Assembly (NCBI GenBank): GCA_020852705.1
Contig: JADZAP010000041.1
Location: forward strand, 1 to 61,048
Source of the DNA: Ignavibacteria bacterium
Lineage (GTDB): Bacteria; Bacteroidota; Ignavibacteria; Tepidaquicellales; OLB5
Direction of reading: 5' to 3'
Length of the DNA stretch: 61,048 nucleotides
In this document: piece by piece, positions 17,444-24,538 of the stretch
Layout of the letters: the number at the start of each line of letters is the position of its first letter
Numbering within the stretch: the stretch's first letter is position 1
The notes under the pieces: generated by a model
The model's input: only the letters and a program-made list of their open reading frames with translations
Databases searched by the model: none
Told to the model about the DNA's origin: nothing
Position numbers and translations under genes: made by a program

Positions 17444-18282
17444 TTTACAATTTTAGCCGATTTCGGTATCTTTATGCTGAACTTTAGATCAGGTACATTA
17501 AAAGATTTATTTTGATAGTCAACCCAAACAGATTGATTTTTGCTGGGATTTAATATTTTAATGTTTGATGGAAAATAAAATCTCTTTCCGGATGTTTCCT
17601 CTTCAAAGTAGTTTGTGTAATTAACTTCAACTATTGATTTATTTTCTTTATCAAGCTTGTTGTATTTATTTACCGTATATAATGAAGGGTTAATATAATA
17701 CTTCATTGAACCATATTTATCCCGTTGTGTTAATGTGTAAAATCCATTTTCTTCTTCAGCATAGTTTGAATCATTTGAATTGCTCTCAAGTAAAAATCCA
17801 CCGCTGAATCCATTAATCAACTCATCAAAACTTACTTTAATCCTGAGAATTGCCCCAATATTTATATCATTTGTGGGTCCCATAATAGCTTTATTTTCCT
17901 GTACGTTATAATAAGTAAAATTACTTCTTGTTATAAGTGCCTGTGCAATTGAAATCCCGAACGGACCTTCAATTTTTACATAAACTGTATCGGGCTTTTT
18001 AATACGAACTTCAATCCATCCCTGCCCTGATTGCTCTGGTGAATCAAATGCAAGATTGCCTGAAGCTTCCATAGTTTCAATAACGCTTGAATTATTGTTT
18101 ACCCTTTCTTTTATTTCCTTAACAGGTTTTTTTTCAATATCATTTCCTGCAGAGCCGGAACAAGCAGAAAAAATTACAGCAGTTAAAAAAAATATTATGA
18201 TATTTTTTGAAGGTTTAATCTTTGTTTGTTTCCTCTCTAAATCTGTTAATAATATTTTTGCTGAACACACTTGTTTTATCAT
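17437..18282 (-). CDS. DUF4292 lipoprotein (possible LolB-like)
   Basis: Secreted lipoprotein with hydrophobic stretch NIIIFFLTAVIFSAC, whose cysteine is the lipidation site, and the DUF4292 pattern (NLAFDSPEQSGQGWIEVRIKKPDTVYVKIEGPFGI, written here in parts: NLAFDSP, GWIEVRIKKPDTVYVKIEGP, GISIAQALI). That family is thought to share the LolA/LolB fold, so a role in lipoprotein transport is possible but inferred. The ATG at 18282 lies inside the upstream gene and places the signal helix at about residue 27. A better-placed start would be ATT at 18219, overlapping the upstream stop (ATTAA) and preceded by GAGAGGAAAC. Confidence 0.8.
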   Translation of the reverse strand: MIKQVCSAKILLTDLERKQTKIKPSKNIIIFFLTAVIFSACSGSAGNDIEKKPVKEIKERVNNNSSVIETMEASGNLAFDSPEQSGQGWIEVRIKKPDTVYVKIEGPFGISIAQALITRSNFTYYNVQENKAIMGPTNDINIGAILRIKVSFDELINGFSGGFLLESNSNDSNYAEEENGFYTLTQRDKYGSMKYYINPSLYTVNKYNKLDKENKSIVEVNYTNYFEEETSGKRFYFPSNIKILNPSKNQSVWVDYQNKSFNVPDLKFSIKIPKSAKIVKW

Positions 18283-18910
18283 TCATTCTTTCAGGATGCC
18301 ATTGCACTGCAAGCAAAAATGGTTTGCCGTTTTTTTCTTCCCATTCAATTCCTTCAATTATCCCGTCACTTGATTTTGCCGAAACCATTAAACCTTCACC
18401 AACTCTATCAATTGCCTGATGATGTGAACTGTTTATTATACCTTTATCAACACCTAAAATTTCATACAATAATGTATCATTTTTAATTGAAACATCATGC
18501 ATGCGGTCTTCAGTATCAGATATCTTCCTGTGATTTGTCTTTCGGATAGTTTGAATATCATTTATCAGACTTCCGTTCAATTTACAGTTAATAAGCTGTA
18601 ACCCCCGGCATATTCCAAGAATTGGGTAATTATTGGTAAGAGCATAATCAAAGAGCTTAAACTCAAATCCATCGCGTTCAGGGATATAATCTTCCCGGTT
18701 TTTGCCGTCTTCCCAATCATTATAAAACTCAGGAAAAATATCAGCACCTCCAGTTAAAATTAATGACGAACATTTTTTTATATCATCAAAATTATTTTTA
18801 TTCCAGTCAAGTATTATATATGGTAAATTGTTTTCATCTAACCAGTTACTGTATTTAACCGGACTGCTGTTGCTGAGTGATAAGCCGATAATTTTTTTAT
18901 CTGATGACAT
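18215..18910 (-). CDS. Class-I glutamine-amidotransferase-like peptidase (C26, PuuD type)
   Basis: 231 residues. The nucleophile elbow is LGICRGLQLIN with the catalytic cysteine; SSHHQAIDRVGEGL and AVQWHPER supply the histidine and glutamate. These are the marks of gamma-glutamyl-gamma-aminobutyrate hydrolase-like C26 peptidases, which cleave gamma-glutamyl amides. The natural substrate is unknown. It sits in an envelope operon 3 bases after lpxK, so a role in cell-wall or gamma-glutamyl turnover is possible. Confidence 0.87.
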   Translation of the reverse strand: MSSDKKIIGLSLSNSSPVKYSNWLDENNLPYIILDWNKNNFDDIKKCSSLILTGGADIFPEFYNDWEDGKNREDYIPERDGFEFKLFDYALTNNYPILGICRGLQLINCKLNGSLINDIQTIRKTNHRKISDTEDRMHDVSIKNDTLLYEILGVDKGIINSSHHQAIDRVGEGLMVSAKSSDGIIEGIEWEEKNGKPFLLAVQWHPERMNDKTSVFSKNIINRFREETNKD

Positions 18911-18913
18911 ATT

Positions 18914-19975
18914 TTAAGCCGATTTTAATAAATTATCAATTTTATTGAACAAATACTCATCATTATTGTTAATTTGCATTTTTATTTTAGCAAAATAAAG
19001 TGGAAAGTTCAATAACAGATTTTTATACGTATTTTCACTCTTTGCTTTTTGAACTAATTCAGAGTTTATTATCCTCACGTAATCCTTTTGAGTTGTTAAT
19101 ATATGAGATGAACCTCTGCTTTTAAATAAATTTATTATTTCGGTAAGCTCTTTTCCTGTAAAAAAATGATGATCGCTAAATATTGTAAATGAATCAATTT
19201 TTATACCAATATTGTTTAACAGTACCCTAAAGGATTCCGGTTCAGCTATTCCGCAGAATACTGCAGCACTTTTAATTTCATCATAAGGCAATGTAACACC
19301 TTTATTACCCCTGAATCCTTCAAATTGATAACTGCAAATCACCTGTGGGAAGTTCTCCCTGTTTTCATTTACAGAATGTTTATTAAACTTATTGTTAATT
19401 ACCAAAAGATTACTTCTTTTGTAGTTCTTTAGCGGTTCTCTTAAATTTCCGGCTGGAATCAAATGTTTATCACTTTCGGGATTTAAAAGGACAATATCAA
19501 GATCTCTGAATAATTTTCTGTGCTGAAAGCCGTCATCAATTATAATTACATCCGGCTTAAATTTTGCTGCAGCAAATTTTGCTGCCTTGGTTTTATCATC
19601 TCCAACAACAATTAATCCGCCTTTATATCCTTTTGACGAAAGGTTTTCAAGGAGCATAAGTCCTTCATCACCAAGGTTTTCTGTTGTCAGGTCATGTTTT
19701 ATATTGGAATAACCTGATTCAACAACTTTAATATCGTCATACTCACGTTTATAACCTTTGCATACAATAACAGGTAATTTATTTTTTTTGATTATATATT
19801 CAAATATAAGCTCAACAAACGGAGTTTTACCTGTTCCGCCTGCAGAAATATTGCCGACTGAAATTATTTTCGGCAAAAGAACTTTTGCCTTAAAAATCCC
19901 GGTATTATATAAAAAGTTTCTAATTGCTGTAATTATTCTAAAAACCCAGCTTAACGGAATTAATACTAGTTTCAT
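18914..19975 (-). CDS. lpxK: Tetraacyldisaccharide 4'-kinase
   Basis: Inner-membrane kinase that adds the 4'-phosphate of lipid A. It begins with a short membrane-associated helix and the P-loop SVGNISAGGTGKTPFV, followed by DDGFQHRKLFRDLDIVLL and the late motif IFSDHHFFTGKEL with LTTQKDYVRI. An upstream ATG at 20044 is in frame, but the start at 19975 (MKLVLIPLSW) gives the usual N-terminus and a 4-base ATGA overlap with lpxB, so it was preferred. The length is then 353 residues. Confidence 0.94.
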   Translation of the reverse strand: MKLVLIPLSWVFRIITAIRNFLYNTGIFKAKVLLPKIISVGNISAGGTGKTPFVELIFEYIIKKNKLPVIVCKGYKREYDDIKVVESGYSNIKHDLTTENLGDEGLMLLENLSSKGYKGGLIVVGDDKTKAAKFAAAKFKPDVIIIDDGFQHRKLFRDLDIVLLNPESDKHLIPAGNLREPLKNYKRSNLLVINNKFNKHSVNENRENFPQVICSYQFEGFRGNKGVTLPYDEIKSAAVFCGIAEPESFRVLLNNIGIKIDSFTIFSDHHFFTGKELTEIINLFKSRGSSHILTTQKDYVRIINSELVQKAKSENTYKNLLLNFPLYFAKIKMQINNNDEYLFNKIDNLLKSA

Positions 19976-21120
19976 ATTCCGGATGTCTCCTTTATAAGAG
20001 CTGCTGCATTTTTTGATGCATCTTTGCTGCCAAGAATATTCCAAACCTCTTTTAGATTAGCAATAATCTGATTTCTGTAATCAGTGTTTTCAAGGATTTT
20101 TAATGTTTCATCAGCCAGATTTTGAGCTGTAAAATCCTTTTGAATAAATTCTTTTACAGCATCTTTTTTAAGAAGCAAATTTGCAATTCCAAGCTTGTTT
20201 ACTTTTACTAATGGTTTCAGCAGGTAATAATTAAGAGGAAAAGTTTTGTAAAATATCAGATAAGGTGTTCCGAGCAGGGTACACTCCATTGTGGCAGTCC
20301 CTGCTTTAACTAAAACTGCATCACTGCTTAAAATTAAATTGTAGAGATTTTCATTACTGATATTATATTCTTTTAGTTCAGCAGAAAATTTTTCAAAATA
20401 TGTTTGCATACCCCCTGCTGAGCTGATATAAATTTCTGCATTAATCCGGCTCTTTATCAATTTTAATGCCTTAATTAATACAGGAAGATGTTTTTTAACT
20501 TCATCTTTTCTGCTGCCGGGAAGCACAGTGATAATCTTTTTATCTGTGTGATTGTTAGATTTTGGATTTTTCTGAATAAATTCATTTACTCTGCCAACAA
20601 GCGGATGACCTGTAAATTCAGCTTTCACACCATGTTTGTTATAAAATTCAACCTCAAAAGGAAAAACAACCATCATAAGATCAATATTTTTTTTAACATT
20701 TTTAACCCGGCTTTCGTGCCATGCCCATAATTGAGGAGATATATAGTATATTATTTTCTTTGAATAAAATGGTCTAATTGCCTCTGCAAGTCTTAAATTA
20801 AATCCGGGATAATCAACCAATATAACCGCATCAGGATTGTTTTTTATAATATATTCTGCTGAACGCTTTAGTGCTTTTTTAAAGAAAAAATATTTTTTCC
20901 CTACATCAGCAAATCCAACTGTTGCAAGATCTTTAACATGGTAGAGTGCATTTAAACCCTCCGAGATCATTTTTGCTCCGCCAAGACCTGTGAATATAAA
21001 TTGTTTATCGGGTGATTGGATTTTTATTTCCTTCATTAATGATGATGCGTGCATATCACCGCTTAACTCTCCTGCGGAAATAAAAACAGACCTCGATATT
21101 TGAGAACTGCCTTGCCCCAT
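19972..21120 (-). CDS. lpxB: Lipid-A-disaccharide synthase
   Basis: GT19 glycosyltransferase joining UDP-2,3-diacylglucosamine and lipid X to the lipid A disaccharide. The 382-residue protein has ISAGELSGDMHASSLM at the N-terminus, VDYPGFNLRLA, YYISPQLWAWHESRV, and in the donor-binding half VLPGSRKDEVKKHLPV and VKAGTATMECTLLGTP. All are typical. It overlaps lpxK by 4 bases and follows the methyltransferase gene after 10 bases. Confidence 0.95.
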   Translation of the reverse strand: MGQGSSQISRSVFISAGELSGDMHASSLMKEIKIQSPDKQFIFTGLGGAKMISEGLNALYHVKDLATVGFADVGKKYFFFKKALKRSAEYIIKNNPDAVILVDYPGFNLRLAEAIRPFYSKKIIYYISPQLWAWHESRVKNVKKNIDLMMVVFPFEVEFYNKHGVKAEFTGHPLVGRVNEFIQKNPKSNNHTDKKIITVLPGSRKDEVKKHLPVLIKALKLIKSRINAEIYISSAGGMQTYFEKFSAELKEYNISNENLYNLILSSDAVLVKAGTATMECTLLGTPYLIFYKTFPLNYYLLKPLVKVNKLGIANLLLKKDAVKEFIQKDFTAQNLADETLKILENTDYRNQIIANLKEVWNILGSKDASKNAAALIKETSGI

Positions 21121-21130
21121 AACGAAGGAA

Positions 21131-21715
21131 CTATTGATTGATGAGAAAATAAATAAGGACTATCATAATAATACTGATGAAAATTGACTGGAAGGTCCTT
21201 TTTTCTGAGATATATGCGGCTTTAAGGTCTTTATTTTTATTAGATTGTTTTTCAGGGATATAAGGCGAAAACTTAGGCAGGAATCTGTTTACATTTTCAA
21301 AGTAATGTTTATATTTTTCACCGAATATAATTTTTAATTCTGCTTCTTCTTCAAGAATGATAAAATAATACTGGAACACAAAATATAGAATACTTACTAT
21401 CTGTAAATATGGCACCAGCGAGTTTGACATTATGCTTACCCCAAAATACAAAAAAATATTTCCTATGTATAACGGATTTCTGACAAATGCAAATGGACCC
21501 TGTGTAATCAGATTTGATGCTCCGGGTTTGCCGGTAGTTCTGGTTTCGCTGCCTGCATAAGATACACCCCAAAATCTGATAATTTCGCCAATTAATATAA
21601 AAACCAATCCAATAGCAATAGTTGTAATAGTTGGACGGGCATAAAGAAGCAATGGTATTAAAAACGGGAGGGGAGTGTAAGACCTGTATTTAAAAAAAAA
21701 TTTACCTAATGTCAT
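21131..21715 (-). CDS. Isoprenylcysteine carboxyl methyltransferase-like membrane methyltransferase
   Basis: 194 residues with four or five membrane helices. The conserved C-terminal SAM-binding block is GPFAFVRNPLYIGNIFLYFG, with a following EEEAELKIIFGEKYKHYFENVNRFLP, as in the ICMT/PEMT-like phospholipid methyltransferase superfamily. Members methylate isoprenylcysteine, phospholipids or other hydrophobic substrates; which applies here is unknown. It is 10 bases upstream of lpxB. Confidence 0.85.
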   Translation of the reverse strand: MTLGKFFFKYRSYTPLPFLIPLLLYARPTITTIAIGLVFILIGEIIRFWGVSYAGSETRTTGKPGASNLITQGPFAFVRNPLYIGNIFLYFGVSIMSNSLVPYLQIVSILYFVFQYYFIILEEEAELKIIFGEKYKHYFENVNRFLPKFSPYIPEKQSNKNKDLKAAYISEKRTFQSIFISIIMIVLIYFLINQ

Positions 21716-21752
21716 TAAAATTTATTTTATTGTATAAAACTAAATTGATATT

Positions 21753-22478
21753 TTAACCCCTTAAAAAAACTTCACGGCGATTATTTTTTGCTGAATCTCG
21801 CTGCTTAATTTTTTTTAAGCTTAAAATTTTATCCAGCTTTTTTTTTACATCTCCAAATGTCTGGAATTCATAATATGTAATATTATTTTTCCAGCAATAT
21901 GATGCAAGTGATTTTTTTGCAAAAACTATATCGGCATAATTAACAACACAAGCATCAGAAAATCCATCACCTATATATACAGAAATCTCATTATCAGCTG
22001 TATTATTCATTAAAATATTTCTTTTGCTTGTTCCGCATTTTGTGCAGTCTGAGTCTGAATAGGGGAAAAGCAAACCAATTTTATTATTTTCAGCTGAAAA
22101 TGTCATTTTATTTGCATAAAATGGAATGTTTAATCCGTAATTTTTTAATATTCTGGCAATATAATAATCCATTCCTTCACTTAAGATAACAAGCGGAATA
22201 CCCTTTTGCACGCAAAACTCATAAAAATTTATAAATTGCGGGTCTAATTTCTGAGAATCAATAATCTTATTAAATGCATTCAATTCAAAATTTCTTATCA
22301 GTTCAACCTCACCAAGAAAACACTCTCTGGCACCTATTTTCTGTTCTTCATATTTTTTAATAATATTATGCCAGGCATCTTTATCGTTAATAAAGTGTTC
22401 ACCCATTTCTATCCACGTATCATACAGGGTTATGGTGCCGTCAAAATCACTGTAAACTTTTATATTGGGTGCTTCCAT
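21753..22478 (-). CDS. MtnX-like HAD-IB family phosphatase
   Basis: 241 residues. HAD motif I is YSDFDGTITLYDTW, motif II serine is in VILSEGMDYYIARIL, the conserved lysine follows CTKCGTSKR, and motif III is YIGDGFSDACVVNYADIVFAK followed in sequence by SLASYCW. This resembles MtnX (2-hydroxy-3-keto-5-methylthiopentenyl-1-phosphate phosphatase), but no other methionine-salvage gene is nearby, so the substrate is open. It is the first gene of the lipid A operon, 37 bases before the methyltransferase. Confidence 0.82.
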   Translation of the reverse strand: MEAPNIKVYSDFDGTITLYDTWIEMGEHFINDKDAWHNIIKKYEEQKIGARECFLGEVELIRNFELNAFNKIIDSQKLDPQFINFYEFCVQKGIPLVILSEGMDYYIARILKNYGLNIPFYANKMTFSAENNKIGLLFPYSDSDCTKCGTSKRNILMNNTADNEISVYIGDGFSDACVVNYADIVFAKKSLASYCWKNNITYYEFQTFGDVKKKLDKILSLKKIKQRDSAKNNRREVFLRG

Positions 22479-22607
22479 CAGAATTTAAAAGTAAAATAAT
22501 TTTATTTGATTGCTTATTCAAGGTAACAAAAAATATTAAATTATTATAAAAATCTTTAACTCCCGGGGTATTAATATATAAATAAAATTTTATTTTGAAA
22601 TTTTCAG

Positions 22608-22638
22608 AAAAAAAAATGGGAATAAGTTACTTATTCCC
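22608..22638 (-). terminator. Strong terminator of the small-ORF unit
   Basis: GGGAATAAG and CTTATTCCC form a perfect 9-bp stem with loop TTA; on the minus strand a run of nine T follows (plus-strand A run 22608-22616). On the plus strand no T run follows, so it acts for minus-strand transcripts coming from the 35-codon ORF. Confidence 0.85.
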
Positions 22639-22644
22639 TTATTA

Positions 22645-22670
22645 AGTTAAGCGGAGGTAATCACTTAACT
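22645..22670 (-). promoter_or_regulatory. Stem-loop with anti-Shine-Dalgarno-like loop
   Basis: AGTTAAG (22645-22651) pairs with CTTAACT (22664-22670). In the minus-strand RNA the 12-base loop reads UGAUUACCUCCG, close to the 3' end of 16S rRNA (GGAUCACCUCC). It lies between the stop of the 35-codon ORF and the terminator. A loop showing ACCUCC could pair with GGAGG sites of mRNAs; this is inference. Confidence 0.45.
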
Positions 22671-22719
22671 GCTGTAAATGAGGTATTATTTACATTATTT
22701 AAAAAATTTTAAATTATTA

Positions 22720-22827
22720 TCATATATTAAGATAATAATTATAGCTTAATACAGCTAAAACGGCAATATTTAAAAGTACTAATACTGCTGTAATTTTTTC
22801 TATTGTTTTTAATTGAATATATAACAT
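22720..22827 (-). CDS. Possible 35-residue single-helix membrane peptide
   Basis: Reading frame ATG-TGA on the minus strand with Shine-Dalgarno AGAAAGGA eight or nine bases upstream. The peptide starts MLYIQLKTIEKITAVLVLL, continues with a hydrophobic stretch (NIAVLAVLSY) and ends NYYLNI, so it would be one transmembrane helix with a short basic N-terminal part. Its own terminator follows 82 bases later. Size and shape resemble small regulatory membrane proteins or type I toxin peptides, but no family is recognised. Confidence 0.5.
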   Translation of the reverse strand: MLYIQLKTIEKITAVLVLLNIAVLAVLSYNYYLNI

Positions 22828-22979
22828 TTTTAATCCTTTCTGTAATATTATGACCCCTAAATTGCATTAAAGGTTGCATTTTTTCTTTTGGTAATTTTAG
22901 AAATGTGAAAATAGAAGTATTAAGCAGTTATTTATTAAATTAAGGAAAGTTTCACAGAATTTTGGTAAATATTAAAGTA

Positions 22980-23002
22980 TACGGCAGTAATAAACTGCCG
23001 TA
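22980..23002 (-). terminator. Probable terminator after the FKBP gene
   Basis: TACGGCAG and CTGCCGTA form a perfect 8-bp stem with a 7-base loop, 13 bases past the FKBP stop. The following minus-strand sequence (TACTTTAATATTT) is T-rich but has no long T run, so termination may be partial. Confidence 0.6.
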
Positions 23003-23014
23003 CGAATAATTAAA

Positions 23015-23365
23015 TTATCTCACATCTAATAGCTCAACATCAAAAATTAAAGTTGCATTTGGAGGTATAACTCCGCCCGCACCGCGTCTTCCGTATCCAA
23101 GTTCTGCAGGAATTACAAGTGTTCTTTTTCCGCCAACCTTCATTGAGGCAACTCCCTCATCCCACCCCTGAATAACCTGTCCAACACCTATTGTAAATGT
23201 AAACGGCTGATCTCTATCTTTAGAACTATCAAATTTTTTTCCGTTTTCCAGTGTTCCTGTGTAATGTACAGTTACTTTCTGCCCGGTTTTTGGAGAAATC
23301 CCATCGCCAACAATTTCATCTGTATATTTTAACCCTGATTCAGTTGTTATTTCGTTTTCGCTCAT
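23015..23365 (-). CDS. FKBP-type peptidyl-prolyl cis-trans isomerase
   Basis: A 116-residue single FKBP domain without a signal peptide, so cytoplasmic. It contains VTVHYTGTLENGKKFDSS, FTFTIGVGQVIQGWDEGV and PAELGYGRRGAGGVIPPNA with FDVELLDV at the end, including the tyrosine, phenylalanine, tryptophan and aspartate of the FK506/proline pocket. It assists protein folding. A ribosome-binding site AAGGAAGGAT precedes the ATG. The M42 peptidase gene lies 33 bases upstream, so both may be co-transcribed. Confidence 0.94.
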   Translation of the reverse strand: MSENEITTESGLKYTDEIVGDGISPKTGQKVTVHYTGTLENGKKFDSSKDRDQPFTFTIGVGQVIQGWDEGVASMKVGGKRTLVIPAELGYGRRGAGGVIPPNATLIFDVELLDVR

Positions 23366-23398
23366 CTTTTAATATTATCCTTCCTTAATTTGTTTGTT

Positions 23399-24448
23399 TT
23401 AATATTCCAACTTTGTTTTAATAATAAATTCTGCGAGCAGTTCAATAGTCATATCTATATCCTTTAAGTTAAGTGTTTCAACTGATGAATGCAGATACCT
23501 TGTAGCTACCGAAACAACACCAATAGCTATTCCGCCCCGTGATTGTGAAATAGGGTCTGCATCAGTCCATGTATGCCCATAGTCAACATCTATTTGATGT
23601 TTCATTTTCTTTTTCTTTGCTGTTGAAATTATCTCACCGGTAAGCTTGTTGTTTGTTCTAACGCCTTTTGTAATAACAGGTCCTGCACCAAGCTTTGTAA
23701 TACCAAATCTTTCTTTTGGTATTTCGGGCTGGTCTGAGCATGGCATCACATCAATTGCAATAGCTGCATTTGGTCTAAAATAATAAGCGGGACCTCCTGC
23801 GCCCCATACGCCTGTTTCTTCCTGAACAGAAGATACTCCGTAAACTGTATGTTTTAAGTTTTTTACTTTTGCAAGTTTCCTTAATGTTTCTGCTACAATA
23901 TAAACTCCAATTCTGTTATCCCAGCATCTTGAAGTTGCAGTTGAGTTTGCCATTTCTTCAAAATCGCCTCCAAAAATAACGGGATCTCCAATTGAAACAT
24001 ATTTTTCGGCATCCTTCCTGTTTTTTGCGCCAATATCAAGCCAAACGTCATTCAATTCAGGTTTCTTATCACGCTGAGAATTAGTAAGCAAATGAAGTGA
24101 TGTTCTGCCAATTACAGCAGGCACAATTCCTTTTGAAGTAAGTATCCGTGCTTTGTGTGAAGCAAGAATTGTCGGGTCCACACCGCCTATAGGGCGGACA
24201 TAAATAAAACCTTCATTATTTATGTAATTTATTATCAAGCCAATTTCATCGGAATGTCCAACTATCATTATTGATCTTTCTTTGCCCGGATTTAATACAG
24301 CCGTAAGATTTCCGTGCACATCTTTTTTAATATCAGTACAGAATTTCCCTACATCTTCTTTCCATAGTTTTTGTACCGGTTCTTCAAACCCCGATGGTGC
24401 CGGGGTGTTTACAAGATTAACAAGAAACTGTTTTTGTTCGTTTGTCAT
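23399..24448 (-). CDS. M42 family metallopeptidase (glutamyl/leucyl aminopeptidase type)
   Basis: 349-residue cytosolic dinuclear-metal aminopeptidase of the tetrahedral (TET) type. Metal ligands and catalytic residues are visible: VGHSDEIGLII (His, then Glu/Asp), the bridging Asp in SRCWDNRIG, the Glu pair in SSVQEETGVWGA, Asp in AIDVMPC and the late His in RYLHSSVET. These enzymes trim peptides released by proteases. Confidence 0.92.
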   Translation of the reverse strand: MTNEQKQFLVNLVNTPAPSGFEEPVQKLWKEDVGKFCTDIKKDVHGNLTAVLNPGKERSIMIVGHSDEIGLIINYINNEGFIYVRPIGGVDPTILASHKARILTSKGIVPAVIGRTSLHLLTNSQRDKKPELNDVWLDIGAKNRKDAEKYVSIGDPVIFGGDFEEMANSTATSRCWDNRIGVYIVAETLRKLAKVKNLKHTVYGVSSVQEETGVWGAGGPAYYFRPNAAIAIDVMPCSDQPEIPKERFGITKLGAGPVITKGVRTNNKLTGEIISTAKKKKMKHQIDVDYGHTWTDADPISQSRGGIAIGVVSVATRYLHSSVETLNLKDIDMTIELLAEFIIKTKLEY

Positions 24449-24538
24449 GAAAGTAATAATTAAACTGTTTTAAAATGATTTTTAATAACGAGGGTTGTAC
24501 AGAGTTAATATATGAAATGTAAAAAGATAATCTATTTT

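Larger units (their letters stand above)
22479..23014. other. Intergenic region with a small-ORF transcription unit
   Basis: A 536-base region between FKBP and the HAD gene, all read on the minus strand. From right to left it holds the FKBP terminator, a probable promoter area (CATAATATT near 22848-22856), a 35-codon ORF with a good ribosome-binding site, a stem-loop, and a strong terminator. Left of 22608 lies the presumed promoter region of the HAD/lpx operon, with a long A/T palindrome near 22580-22600. The parts are listed separately. Confidence 0.5.

Noticed and set aside
18056-18373. A 105-codon plus-strand ORF opposite the DUF4292 and C26 genes
   Set aside because: Both minus-strand genes are well supported by motifs; this frame has none.
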